The notes: generated by a model not told the origin, from the sequence alone. A DNA stretch of 64,000 nt from Peribacillus acanthi (GCF_003073175.1 NZ_QBBX01000013.1:1-64000), one strand, 5' to 3'. Shown: positions 37,781-47,420, counted from the stretch's first letter. Numbers and translations are program-made.

Positions 37781-38935
37781 TTGAAGAAATTAGTGATAGC
37801 CATAGTAATCTCCATGCTTTGCCTAACGGTAGTCGGGCCGCCTGCTTTGGGTGCCACCAAGACCCCAACCGTTGCGCAGCTCCAGAAAAAAGTGGCAGAG
37901 TTGACGAAACAGATTAAAAACTTGACCACTAGCATCAACCAAAGGACGAAAGAAAAAGCATCGTTGCAATCTCAAATTAAATCCAAAGATGGAACGATTC
38001 AGAAACAACAAAAGGAAATTCAACGTTTGAAAGAAATCATGGCAAATAAGGATGACTTAATTGAAGAAAAAGAAGCACTCATCCTGGAGCAAGAACTAAA
38101 AATGAAAAATCTTGAAACGTTGAGCCGTGCAGAGGTTCTCTTTACGGACGCAAATGGGAATACCGTGTCACAAGACACAAGTGGGGCCATCAAATGGTAC
38201 GGTTTCAAGACGGACTATACCGTCATTTATCTCACCCAGCATGCATTCGATAAATTCCATTTCATCCTTGATTTGTCAGACACTATTATGGAAGATATCG
38301 CCCCATATTTCGGGGTGAAAAAATTGCCACAACAAGTTCCAGTTTTTATTTCTTTCGATGAACCCGTAACGAAGACAAAGAGTGGGGAATATTTTGCAAG
38401 GGAAAAAAGGATTTTCATCAAAGGAGACTTCTTCAGGCCTTATAGTACTAGAGTGGAAGAGAATTTCATTGGGGTATATGTTCATGAATTCGCTCATGCC
38501 TTCCAAGATGTAGCATTGGATTTGAACCCCATAAGGGATAAAAATCGGTCCAATATGATGTGGCTAAATGAAGGGATGGCCTGTTTTGTTGGACATCAAT
38601 TCATCGATTATGCCAAATACAATCTTGAACAGGACCAAATCACCATGCGATACCAATATGATAAAGACGTCTATAAGGAACAAATCATGGGTGACCTTAG
38701 AGCCACCAATAGCAATATCCAAACTATCAATAGTTTACCCAATGAGCATGTATACGCTGGATCTGCAATCTATGAATCTATGATTTTCTATATAGAAGAA
38801 AAATATGGCCACAAGCTGTTTTTCGAATTCATTGAGAGTTTAAGGTCGCAAAGCGTACCAGAGGCACTACAGAAGCATTTTGGGGTAACCGAAGCGCAAT
38901 TTATCGAGGATTGGAAAATATTTTTTGACTTATAA
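37781..38935 (+). CDS. Secreted zinc metalloprotease-like protein with coiled coil
   Basis: 384 residues from the TTG at 37781 (GGGAGG 9 bases upstream; a GTG at 37778 is also possible). A signal peptide (KKLVIAIVISMLCLTVVGPP) ends near ALGA. Residues about 35-110 are a coiled coil (QKKVAELTKQIKNLTTSINQ). A gluzincin-like HEFAH motif follows near residue 232 with a later NEGMACFVG holding a candidate third ligand. It should be exported and cleave peptides outside the cell. It has its own leader and is not obviously part of the dynamin operon. Confidence 0.75.
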   Translation: MKKLVIAIVISMLCLTVVGPPALGATKTPTVAQLQKKVAELTKQIKNLTTSINQRTKEKASLQSQIKSKDGTIQKQQKEIQRLKEIMANKDDLIEEKEALILEQELKMKNLETLSRAEVLFTDANGNTVSQDTSGAIKWYGFKTDYTVIYLTQHAFDKFHFILDLSDTIMEDIAPYFGVKKLPQQVPVFISFDEPVTKTKSGEYFAREKRIFIKGDFFRPYSTRVEENFIGVYVHEFAHAFQDVALDLNPIRDKNRSNMMWLNEGMACFVGHQFIDYAKYNLEQDQITMRYQYDKDVYKEQIMGDLRATNSNIQTINSLPNEHVYAGSAIYESMIFYIEEKYGHKLFFEFIESLRSQSVPEALQKHFGVTEAQFIEDWKIFFDL

Positions 38936-38945
38936 TTTAAAATGT

Positions 38946-39003
38946 AAAAAGCCCTATGATAAGATGATGGACATGTCCATTTACCTGTATTATAGGGCTT
39001 TTG
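38946..39003 (+). terminator. Terminator after the metalloprotease
   Basis: AAAAGCCCTAT and ATAGGGCTTTT pair across a roughly 35-base loop. Confidence 0.55.
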
Positions 39004-39107
39004 CCTGCACAATAGGAATCATACTAATCGCCGTCGTTAGTGTAGGAGTTGCAATGAATGTGACATTGCAAGTTAAGGAATTAGAATCACCCAAAATAAC
39101 AAATCAA

Positions 39108-40568
39108 TTACCTTCCAGTAGACCATTGTTCATACCCTTCTTTTTCAGCCTGACCCAATAGGTACAAAAATGCAAAGGCTGGAATTCGAATGATTGAGGT
39201 ATGGGTTTCATGTTTCGTTATTCCATAATCATCGTCATTTTTAGTAACCACAATCGCTCCTTTGGTTTGTGGATCGTTAGCCCAGTCGACTATCGCCTCA
39301 TTCTCCGCGATGGTCGAATTATGCTTATACTTCACTTCAATCAAAATTCTCCCTATTGGGAAAGAAACAATGATATCGATTTCCTTCTGTGTTTTACTAT
39401 CCCTGAAATAGCCAATGTCCAAATGTTGGGAATAGAAAAATGTATGGATATGTTTGTAAACAGCAGTTTCGATGATGATCCCCATTTCAAGTGGATCGGT
39501 CAATACATCTTCGCCTAGCATTAAAACAGCGTTGCGGATGGCAGGGTCCGCCAAGTATACCTTAGGTTTTGATTTAAGTACTTTCTTCCCTTTCATTTCA
39601 ATGGGCCTACTAGAGTAGATTAAGTTCGCTTGTTCCAGTAATTCCAAGTAGTTACTGATGGTTTGTCTAGATACCCCCACTTCTTTTGCTATGGTGTCTT
39701 GGACGACAATATTACTGCTTGTCATACAAAGGTATAGGAATATTTTTTCGAATTCAGCGACATTCCGGACATTGAATAATGAAACGATGTCTCTTTTAAT
39801 TACCTTATCCACAACATCTTCTCTTATGACTTTCTGCGCAAAAGAAATATCTTGGGTAACGGCCACTTCAGGAAATCCTCCTATTAATAAATAGTGGTGG
39901 AAATGCCTTTGAAGTGGGGACAATGAAATCATCAATTTCGTTAAATCATTTGGCTTGAGTTGATTCAATGAAGTAGGCTTGATTCCTTTAGGCAGAGAAG
40001 GTTTGCTTATCCCTAACAACTCAATGTACTCATAAAATGAAAGGGTAGGAACTTTAATCTGTGTCCATCGGCCGACTCCGCTTTCGGTCATTTTTGTAGA
40101 TATGATCGGACTTGCAGAACCAGTAGCCACAATTTTGTAGTGAGGATGTTGGTCATACAGAGTCTTTAACCATGAATCCCAGTCCGAGGCATATTGTATC
40201 TCATCAAAAAATAGGAAAAGTTCATCAGGCGCATTGGAAATATTGTTCACGAAAACATCCAATATCTCGCCAATATTACATAGCTTTAACATAGGGTGAT
40301 CGAATGAAACATATAACACCTGTTTAGGGGATGTCGTTTCCAGGACCTCTTCCATCATTTGATACATGATTGTAGTTTTCCCTACACGCCTAGGACCAGA
40401 TAAGATGACCTCCCTACGTATTTGTGGGTGGTAGAAAATCTTGTTCGCTTCGTAAAAAGCCAAACGCTTAACCGGTTTAGTCAAATTTTGGGGAATTACC
40501 CCCGTATTCCACCATGGATTAAAGCCAATCAACACTTTTAATATTTTTTCTTGAGGAATAAAAGACAT
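39108..40568 (-). CDS. AAA+ ATPase with DUF4143-type C-terminus
   Basis: 486 residues. Walker A GPRRVGKTT at about residues 58-66, Walker B LFLFFDEIQYA, sensor-like KIVATGSASP, then a winged helix (TIAKEVGVSRQTISNYLELL) and a PD-(D/E)xK-like terminal part (DSKTQKEIDIIVSFPIGRIL IEVKYK). This is the layout of ATP-binding proteins with DUF4143. They are widespread in accessory regions; function is unknown, but ATP-dependent DNA or defence roles have been suggested. Stand-alone gene on the minus strand. The 40570-40990 stretch upstream holds no gene. Confidence 0.8.
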   Translation of the reverse strand: MSFIPQEKILKVLIGFNPWWNTGVIPQNLTKPVKRLAFYEANKIFYHPQIRREVILSGPRRVGKTTIMYQMMEEVLETTSPKQVLYVSFDHPMLKLCNIGEILDVFVNNISNAPDELFLFFDEIQYASDWDSWLKTLYDQHPHYKIVATGSASPIISTKMTESGVGRWTQIKVPTLSFYEYIELLGISKPSLPKGIKPTSLNQLKPNDLTKLMISLSPLQRHFHHYLLIGGFPEVAVTQDISFAQKVIREDVVDKVIKRDIVSLFNVRNVAEFEKIFLYLCMTSSNIVVQDTIAKEVGVSRQTISNYLELLEQANLIYSSRPIEMKGKKVLKSKPKVYLADPAIRNAVLMLGEDVLTDPLEMGIIIETAVYKHIHTFFYSQHLDIGYFRDSKTQKEIDIIVSFPIGRILIEVKYKHNSTIAENEAIVDWANDPQTKGAIVVTKNDDDYGITKHETHTSIIRIPAFAFLYLLGQAEKEGYEQWSTGR

Positions 40569-40991
40569 GGTTTATATCACATCCGAATTTTTTTGTTAAG
40601 TATATTTTACACTTTTCCTAACTAAATTATAAGTATAATGTGCAAAAATACAGAGTTTTTGTCTTTTATACATATTTTATATGGATTAATTATCGGAGGT
40701 AATAAAAATTTTTTAGGGAGAAATAGTTGAAATTCAATATTTTTAATGTGAATTCAGACTGAACACCTGTACTTATAAAGGTAAAATACCACATTTCCTT
40801 TGATTAGAGAGCTTGGAGGAAAAAACACTTTTTACCAATTAAATTACTCCTAAAAGATTAAAAAAGTGTTCAAAAAGTAGTGTATACCTCGAGTGGTTGG
40901 AAGGTAATACCTTAAATTAATCGGGTGATTTATCCTAATATTTCCATAATATGATATAATTAATGGAAACTAGAAACGAGGAAGGTATAGA

Positions 40992-41537
40992 GTGAGTAAA
41001 ATTATAGAAACATTTAAGAAGATACGCCTTCAAAAAACCTCTATTAACATTATGGGTCTACAACTTGAACTAGGAATGGAACATTCAAAAGCATTGGCAC
41101 CTGAACATCTTAGAGAGTTATACGTGATTCGTAACATTCTATCTCCCTTTTCATATCGTTATGAAAATATGAAAATACAATTAGAAGCGGATTTAGAAGC
41201 TGATGAAATTGACGAAGAAATGTTGCTAAACCACTTGATTGTACCTTTACATCAAGATGCCGTTAATTTATATCGAGATATTGCAAATCCCTTGTTAGGT
41301 AGTGAGGTTTTTCTGCTTATGGAAGAGGTCTATAGAGAAGCCATTATCGCATCGTTTGAATATGTTCATCATTTTGAATCATTATCAATCATAGCCTTTC
41401 ACGACAAAGAGGATTTAGAATACAACGAAGAAGAAATTGAACCGATGGTGGAAGGTATTTTAACAATCATTAAAATTACGGATTTTTATATTGCTGACAT
41501 AGAGAAAAAACTCAAAAAAGTGGATACGAAGAAATAG
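40992..41537 (+). CDS. Hypothetical helical protein
   Basis: 181 residues from a GTG with GAGGAAGG upstream. It is all-helical and acidic; LRELYVIRNILSPFSYRYEN and SEVFLLMEEVYREAIIASFE give a four-helix-bundle impression. No HEPN R-x4-6-H or other motif was seen. A promoter-like TATGATATAAT lies about 35 bases upstream. No family recognised. Confidence 0.6.
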   Translation: MSKIIETFKKIRLQKTSINIMGLQLELGMEHSKALAPEHLRELYVIRNILSPFSYRYENMKIQLEADLEADEIDEEMLLNHLIVPLHQDAVNLYRDIANPLLGSEVFLLMEEVYREAIIASFEYVHHFESLSIIAFHDKEDLEYNEEEIEPMVEGILTIIKITDFYIADIEKKLKKVDTKK

Positions 41538-41730
41538 CTTATATTTTAATAAACTGTCTTTTGTATAATCGTCAGTCTGTTAGAGATTCGACGATCTATT
41601 TTATGAATATTTCTATCATCCTCACAATGGTGGCAAATGAATTGCTAGAGGATAAAGCAAAGTATGCGAAAAATGATTGTAGATAATTAGATGCCACATG
41701 AAAGTTATAGCATTCTTTTCAAATGAAAGC

Positions 41731-41758
41731 CCCTCATTCTTGACAAGATGAGGGGTTA
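41731..41758. terminator. Intrinsic hairpin
   Basis: CCCCTCAT...ATGAGGGG hairpin between the 40992 gene and a possible minus-strand small RNA. Confidence 0.5.
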
Positions 41759-41782
41759 ATCATTTCTCAATAACAAATTAAA

Positions 41783-41905
41783 AGAGGACTAGACGCATCA
41801 AGTCCCCTTAAGTGTAAGCCGGCCGAAGCTATACACCGCTATTAGGTGTATTCTACGTTATCATAATGGAGTCTATGCGTAAAAACAGCAGCTATCACTT
41901 CCCTC
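41783..41905 (-). ncRNA. Possible type I toxin-antitoxin RNA remnant
   Basis: On the minus strand, GGAGGG precedes a very short reading frame ending in ATACACC-TAATAGC-GGTGTAT (7-bp hairpin around the stop). Then AAGGGGACT-TGATGCGTCT-AGTCCTCTT forms a terminator-like hairpin followed by TTTAAT. The layout resembles the 3' part of holin-like small toxin genes (TxpA/BsrG type) in Bacilli, but no full transmembrane peptide is encoded. It looks like a decayed copy; the assignment is from memory of such transcripts. The rest of 41538-42140 holds no gene. Confidence 0.35.
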
Positions 41906-42140
41906 CGAAATGGACAAAATTCCTTAAATCTTTGTCAAAATCAGTGGAAGCGATTTTTACAAAAGATAGCATTTATTTTTGGCACTCAATTTGAGCTCTT
42001 TTTTCATGGTTCATCAGACAATCTATACTTCCCAAGCATTCCTTTAAACAAAGTAAGGCTGAACGGGTGCTAATCCATTTAAATTATTTTCACGTTTGGG
42101 GACAGTGAAAATCTACCAATACTTAAAGAATCAATTGTTA

Positions 42141-42533
42141 TTACAAGCTGTCGATTATTCGCTTTGTCATCTCCAGCTTCGATGAAAACCACTCAACCAG
42201 TCGTTCCTTCTGTTTATCAAGGGTTAGGAAATGCAGCAAGGAAGTCTCAAACCAGGCAAATACCTCCTGATTGTCTATCTGGTAGTAGTCAAACTTCTCA
42301 CCGCTTCCCTCCCACTGTTTTTTCATCTTACTTGCAAACTCACTGTTCTTATTTCGATAGACTTGAACAAAGAGGACAGGGGGGGTATGATCTTTTACGC
42401 TTTCCATTTCGAACCCCATCATGATTTCTGTGTTTTCGTTCTGATAGGTAGCGGTCCAGAGGGAGTATCGGTTGTGAAGAGGAAGCTGCCCTTCAGATTG
42501 ACAATACATTTGATAAGAAAAACAGTGCTGAGT
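42141..42533 (-). pseudogene. C-terminal fragment of an unknown gene
   Basis: About 130 codons are open from 42533 (stop just upstream) to the stop at 42141, with no proper start or ribosome site. The end, WFETSLLHFLTLDKQKERLV, reads like a genuine protein terminus. It overlaps the open frame of the opposite-strand fragment at 42452-43030, so at least one has lost its 5' end. No family recognised. Confidence 0.4.
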
Positions 42534-43030
42534 CTAGCAAATATTTGAATGATATTCTGAGTCGCGTAAATACAACATTATTTAGGGACTTCACGTATCG
42601 CATGGCAAAATGGTTGGATGATAATCGCCTTTTTTATAGACCCGATGACTTCCTATTCGCTGCTCGTGAGATTTTTAAAGATTATTTTAGTGAATGTGGC
42701 ATGGATGTACCACCTTGGTTTCCAGAGAGAATCTTCAACGATTTCGATAATCGTGGCAAGTTAATCTGGAGAGAACACTTCCGTACCAACCGAGAATATT
42801 TTGATGTCCGTCACGATAACTCTATTTTTATCCGAATTGATGAATTTGCTCAGAATCCAAAAGACAAGAGAAATATAACGAACTTCCTACCACCAGATTG
42901 TATCCAAGAAGATAGTTCCATTCTAGTAGTCAGTAAAGAGATATTCTTTAAATTTATAGGAGTTAATATAAAGCATGACAAGTCATTATTTAGTAAAATG
43001 AGAGATTATCTAATTAGAAAAGAAATGTGA
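42452..43030 (+). pseudogene. 5'-truncated gene of unknown function
   Basis: About 190 codons are open from a stop at 42449-42451. There is no ribosome site, and a TTG at 42545 is the first candidate start. The C-terminal part (FRTNREYFDVRHDNSIFIRI; LPPDCIQEDSSILVVSKEIF) looks like real coding sequence, but I could not place the family. The frame upstream of 42545 (EEEAALQIDNTFDKKNSA) also reads as coding, suggesting that the real gene began further upstream and was cut. Confidence 0.45.
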
Positions 43031-43171
43031 TTCTTCAATGAGTGGACAAGCTTGAACCAGGGCAAATACAAATATAAGGTCTATAGAATCCCTAATGGTT
43101 CAGATTGAGGTGTCGATGTTTTAGAGGGTTAAGAAACGATAGAAATACAAACTAATAAAGCAGGTGTATTT

Positions 43172-44014
43172 ATGACAGTAAGCGAATCGAATTTAAAAAG
43201 AACTCTAAAAAAAGATAGTGATCTTACAGGGAAGTTAGTTTTTGTAAGAAAAAGAAGGGATGACGAAGCAAAGAAAATCCAAACTATCTCTAAAAAGAGA
43301 AATTTGGCAGGATCAGATTTTCAAAGATTGGAACGACATCAGAAAAACCTACTTAAATATGAAAAAGAAATGACACAGATAATGGAACAGATTCGTAAAA
43401 ATATTGATGATATTAATAGATATAAGGAAAGAGTAGAGAAGGAAAAGAAAAGGGAATACGATATAATGCTGAAGTCCATACAATCTCAGAAAAGTATGAA
43501 TGAAAATTATTTGAATAGTGTTTCGGAAATATCAAGAAAAATTAACCAATTGGCAGAAGATATTAAACATACGGCTAAGGAAAAGGAGATTATTGAATTT
43601 GATGTGTTTTTGTCACATTCAAGCCTTGACAAGAAAACACTTGTTACAGAGTTGTCAGAAAAATTAAGTGAAAAAGGGTTAAAAGTTTTTGAAGATGTCA
43701 AAGTTTTTAGAATAGGCCAAAGTCAAACAGACATGATGAATATGGGGATTTTAAATTCAAGATTCGTTGTTGTTTTCCTATCCTCCAACTTTATTAAGAG
43801 TGGTTGGTCTGATTATGAATTCAAAAGCTTTTTAAATCGAGAGATAAATGAAAAAAGGATAATAATATTACCCATATGGCATAATGTATCAGTTGAAGAA
43901 GTACGACAATACAACCCATATATGGTAGATAAATTTGCGTTAAGTACTGATAAGTTTAATATAAATGAAATTGTAGAACATATATATGATGTAGTTTCAA
44001 TGTCAAAGGAATAA
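43172..44014 (+). CDS. TIR-domain protein with N-terminal coiled coil
   Basis: 280 residues. Residues about 25-140 are a long charged coiled coil (QKNLLKYEKEMTQIMEQIRK). The TIR domain starts at about 142 with EFDVFLSHSSLDKK and has FVVVFLSSNFIKSGW followed by Glu216 in SDYEFKSF, the position of the catalytic glutamate of NADase TIRs. It is probably an NAD-cleaving or nucleotide-producing immune effector, as in Thoeris ThsB-like or stand-alone bacterial TIRs. No partner is adjacent: the upstream gene is broken and the Abi_2 module follows 420 bases on. Confidence 0.8.
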   Translation: MTVSESNLKRTLKKDSDLTGKLVFVRKRRDDEAKKIQTISKKRNLAGSDFQRLERHQKNLLKYEKEMTQIMEQIRKNIDDINRYKERVEKEKKREYDIMLKSIQSQKSMNENYLNSVSEISRKINQLAEDIKHTAKEKEIIEFDVFLSHSSLDKKTLVTELSEKLSEKGLKVFEDVKVFRIGQSQTDMMNMGILNSRFVVVFLSSNFIKSGWSDYEFKSFLNREINEKRIIILPIWHNVSVEEVRQYNPYMVDKFALSTDKFNINEIVEHIYDVVSMSKE

Positions 44015-44334
44015 AATTTAAAACGGTAATAAATGGGTTGTTACGAAAATCAAACTAGGTAATTTCTCTGTCTTTTTAATAGACGTAATAAAAATAAATT
44101 ACTCTATCCAAAGTTACTGAAATCTTTAAGGTCAGTAAAGTAGAACTTGAGCTAAAGAGTTTACTCGTTAATTATTTTATATGGGAAAGCCTTTATGTCT
44201 AATCATATTAACAAAATAATCAAATAGCTAATCAACTATTTTGTAGAAAAATAGAAATAATATTTAGATAAATAATATCCAATTATTACTTAAATAAATT
44301 TGACTATGTTAGTAAAATATTATACACTCAAATT

Positions 44335-44416
44335 AACCGTTGGAAGGCAAGGGTAGTGCCTTAATCCAAATATTCCATTTGCGGGATTAAGAATGGTATA
44401 CCATTCTTTTTTTTTG
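44335..44416 (+). ncRNA. AbiF-type structured RNA, upstream copy
   Basis: CCGTTGGAAGGCA...TGCCTTAATCC, then AAATATTCCATTTGCGG, followed by a terminator (AAGAATGG TATA CCATTCTT and a T-run at 44389-44416). Stem GGCA/TGCC is nested in GGAA/TTCC and an outer CCGT/GCGG pairing. A second copy lies after the gene with CCAC/GTGG at the outer stem, so two positions covary. The RNA ends just before the ribosome site of the Abi_2 gene. Its family resemblance to the abiF RNA motif is from memory. Confidence 0.75.
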
Positions 44417-44433
44417 TCCAAAGGAGGTAAAAT

Positions 44434-45393
44434 ATGTCAAATCTAGATACACCCCTAACTTTGGAAGATCAAATATTTTTAATGAAAACTTATGTGAATT
44501 TTAGACAAAGAACAAAAATGAGAACCATACTTCAAAAAGAGGGTTACTTTAGAGTTAGTAGGTATGGTAAATACCTTTTATCATATACACATATCCTTCG
44601 ATCTAAACCAGAACAAAAGCTATTATTTGATTTATATGATTTTGACGTTGCATTAAGAGGAATATTTTTCAAATATACGCAAAAAGCAGAAATACAAATA
44701 AAAAATCATATAGCAAATGCAGTTTCATTAAAACTAAATGATTCTACTTTCTATCTAGATACTAATTCATATACTCCTTCTCAGGGAGAAAGTGATAGAA
44801 ATAAAAGGGCGCGTTATATTAGCAAGTTTCCTAAATTTTATACTGACTTAAAAAAAGCAGAAAATAGATTAATAGCAAAACCACATCTATATCCAGAATT
44901 AAACAGTTATCGAAGAGGTGGACCAAGGTACAGAAAGAGAATTCCAGCATGGACAGCATTTATGTATTTTGATTTTGGTACCATTGAACATATATATGCC
45001 TACCTAAGAGGTGATCTGAAAAAAGAGGTTCTAAGATATGGATTTCCTAATACTACAAGAAAAAATATCAGTAAATTGGATACTAAAAATATGGATACTT
45101 GGATTGCTGCAATCAGAAATTTAAGGAATACATGTTCACATCATAATATGTTAACAGGAAAGACATCGTCGATTGTGCATCTTGATAGGCTTGATACAAT
45201 AAATACTTTACCAAATGATACCGATTTATTCTCAAGAATGTATGCTCTAAAAAAAATATTGGCACCTAATGATAGTGAATTATTAAAAGAGGATTTGAAA
45301 AAGCTAATAAAGAAAACGAATTTCAGTATTTACTCATTTAATGTATTGCCTAGGAATTGGGAATTATTATATAACAACATACATAATTTTTAA
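44434..45393 (+). CDS. Abi_2/AbiF-family abortive infection protein (HEPN)
   Basis: 319 residues; AAAGGAGG sits 5 bases before the ATG. The opening TLEDQIFLMKTYVNFRQRTK and YFRVSRYGKYLLSY are typical of Abi_2 (AbiD/AbiF) proteins. The HEPN-type RNase motif R-x4-H is RNTCSH at residues 231-236. Members cause abortive infection upon phage attack, presumably as RNases. Flanking structured RNAs (44335-44416 and 45416-45497), the first with a terminator between RNA and gene, give a type III toxin-antitoxin-like layout in which the RNA may inhibit the protein (inference). Confidence 0.8.
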   Translation: MSNLDTPLTLEDQIFLMKTYVNFRQRTKMRTILQKEGYFRVSRYGKYLLSYTHILRSKPEQKLLFDLYDFDVALRGIFFKYTQKAEIQIKNHIANAVSLKLNDSTFYLDTNSYTPSQGESDRNKRARYISKFPKFYTDLKKAENRLIAKPHLYPELNSYRRGGPRYRKRIPAWTAFMYFDFGTIEHIYAYLRGDLKKEVLRYGFPNTTRKNISKLDTKNMDTWIAAIRNLRNTCSHHNMLTGKTSSIVHLDRLDTINTLPNDTDLFSRMYALKKILAPNDSELLKEDLKKLIKKTNFSIYSFNVLPRNWELLYNNIHNF

Positions 45394-45415
45394 TCATAAG
45401 CATAAAACTATAATA

Positions 45416-45497
45416 TACCACTGGAAGGCATGGGTCATGCCCTAATCCAAATATTCCATTTGTGGGGAGAGTATTGCTAAATGCAATACTCTCTTTT
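45416..45497 (+). ncRNA. AbiF-type structured RNA, downstream copy
   Basis: CCACTGGAAGGCA...TGCCCTAATCC, then AAATATTCCATTTGTGG, followed by a GAGAGTATTGC/GCAATACTCTC terminator with TTTT. It matches the upstream copy over about 48 bases with covarying outer stem (CCAC/GTGG here, CCGT/GCGG there) and a different terminator sequence. The copies are therefore independently kept structured units. The rest of 45500-45840 holds no gene. Confidence 0.75.
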
Positions 45498-45808
45498 GTA
45501 TGCATATAATTATTATGGGTTGATGAATTTATCAAGTTACAAATACCCAGTTGTGAGTCGCTGTTTATATATTATTCACTAAGAGAAGAAGGAAATAACA
45601 AAATTAGTATAATAAATTCAGCAGTAAAACTTTGGAATAAGACTGCGAAAAAATTTTTTTTAATACTTGAGATCGCCATTCATTTTTCACATTTTGTATA
45701 GTTGCAATCAATTGTGGCTGTTTGTTGATAAGGAAAGATTATTCATCGTGGTGTGAAAGATTAATGTAAATACCGAGTTTCTTCTATTATATATACATAC
45801 AAAAAAAG

Positions 45809-45840
45809 GTCCTTTCTTTAGACAAAGAGTAGGACCTCAT
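45809..45840 (-). terminator. Terminator of the recombinase gene
   Basis: AGGTCCT...AGGACCT hairpin; on the minus strand it is followed by TTTTTTTG. Confidence 0.65.
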
Positions 45841-45843
45841 TTT

Positions 45844-46794
45844 TTATAAATTCTTCAAAATACTACTCGCATTATTTTTATACCTCAAACCAGCCTGTAC
45901 ATACCGGTCGACCATTTCTCTGGTTTTGTGTCCGGTTTGTTTCATGATTGCGATATCGGTCATCCCCATCATGGCTGCACTCGTTGAAAGTCCGCTTCTT
46001 AAACTATGTCCGGCAAAGTCCTTCGAGTCCATCCCAATTTTTTCGATGTACTTCTTCACAATATGGGCCACGGATTGATCACTTAACCGGTCCTTAATGT
46101 TCCCATGACGATCTATCGCCCGAAAGAGGGGACCCGTGGTAATTCCGGATGTTTTGACCCAGTCACGCACCGCTTTCACCGGACAATACTCATTGTGGGT
46201 GAACACCACGGCCTTGATGAGGTCGTCATTGTTTGTTTTCGTTTCCCGGATTCGTACATCCATCCCCAAGTCATTGACTTCAAGGTCTTCGATGTTGATA
46301 GCGACTAGTTCTGACCGCCGGCTTGCAAGGGCAAACCCCAACAACAAAATGGCTTTATCCCGAATTCCAATCAAGGTGGAGGTGTCGATTTGATCCAGTA
46401 GTTGAGGGAGTACCGGCAACATTAACGCACGTTTCGATTCCTGGCGCGATCCTTTTTCCCGCTTGATTCCTTCAAGGAGTGTCTGCACCTCGATTTGTCG
46501 GGTGGGATTTCCTTGCCTGTGAAATCGATGGGCTTGACTGATGGAAGAGAGACGTCTTCGAAGAGTAGAGAATTTATGAGTTTCAGCAAGGTCTGAGAGA
46601 TACAGGCAAATCGTTCCGACATCCGCTGGAAGAGGGGAGCGCTTATGTAGGTCGCACCACTCGGTGAAATGCTTCCAATCGGCGGAGTAACTTTTCTGGG
46701 TGTTCTTGCTTTTGGAGTTCTGGATGTAAAATTTAATGCGCTCGAGTTTTTCCTTGTCCATTTCGATAAACCGATCATGTTGTGGTACGAGCAT
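45844..46794 (-). CDS. Tyrosine recombinase/integrase
   Basis: 316 residues with GGGGGGAAACT before the ATG. The N-terminal SAM-like core-binding region (SKNTQKSYSADWKHFTEWCD) is followed by the catalytic domain: SRRSELVAI (Arg I), ETKTNNDDL, HSLRSGL (His-x-x-Arg) and TGHKTREMVDRYV (His and nucleophile Tyr). This is an XerC/D-like enzyme without the extra DNA-binding arm of phage integrases, as on many plasmids. It may resolve plasmid multimers or integrate an element. No att core was recognised nearby. GC content is higher than that of the neighbouring genes. Confidence 0.9.
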   Translation of the reverse strand: MLVPQHDRFIEMDKEKLERIKFYIQNSKSKNTQKSYSADWKHFTEWCDLHKRSPLPADVGTICLYLSDLAETHKFSTLRRRLSSISQAHRFHRQGNPTRQIEVQTLLEGIKREKGSRQESKRALMLPVLPQLLDQIDTSTLIGIRDKAILLLGFALASRRSELVAINIEDLEVNDLGMDVRIRETKTNNDDLIKAVVFTHNEYCPVKAVRDWVKTSGITTGPLFRAIDRHGNIKDRLSDQSVAHIVKKYIEKIGMDSKDFAGHSLRSGLSTSAAMMGMTDIAIMKQTGHKTREMVDRYVQAGLRYKNNASSILKNL

Positions 46795-46799
46795 AGTTT

Positions 46800-47420
46800 C
46801 CCCCCTTGATTATGGTTTGTCTGTTTTTAACTATTGATAATCATATATTATCGTTACTTAGAACCAAAGTAAAGTTTGTAAGGACATTTTTTACCAATAT
46901 GGTTGATTGGGAGAGATAAAAGGATTATGTACACTCACTCCCTTTCAATCTTAGTATTTGGAAAAAACTAGTGTGTGTGAGAGGAGTATTCTGACGAACT
47001 TAAAAGTGGTTTCTTGAACCTTGGTACATTTAATTTAATCTGAGAGAGCTATGTAAAACTAGAGCATTAATGAAATTTTACCTATACGCATTCTTTCTGT
47101 TCCCTAGCTCATTATCATTAAAAATGCTGCCTATTGAAACCTTGAATCCAATGTCACCCATTGGGAATAACGTAATTTTCATCTTTCCCAAAAACAGGAT
47201 ATTTTGTTCCCTAACAATTCATTCTCTTATCCTTTATAATGGTTTATGGAATGGTAATAGTTTTTGATTACAGTTAAATAATTGGGTAGATTGGTAAAGG
47301 TGGTTAAAAGAGAATAGGGTTTTCTCGTCCAATTGCCCATGCATAAATACTCAAAAAATTTTGTCAATTTTATGTTACAATGATAGAATTAGTAATAAAT
47401 ATCTAATACTATCATTGATA
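46800..47420. other. Gene-free intergenic stretch
   Basis: No convincing reading frame. The AT-rich DNA contains the recombinase promoter region and leads to the second riboswitch at 47429. Confidence 0.5.

Noticed and set aside
39658-39894. Plus-strand frames opposite the DUF4143 ATPase
   Set aside because: Shadows of the well-supported minus-strand gene.
40893-40970. TGGAAGGTAATACCTTAA... element upstream of 40992 that looks like a third AbiF-type RNA
   Set aside because: Only the TGGAAGG and TTTCCA parts agree; the inner stem has almost no loop and the conserved AATCCAAATATTCCA block is missing.
47070-47267. 65-codon plus-strand frame before the second riboswitch
   Set aside because: No ribosome site, unusual composition, and no neighbouring gene context.
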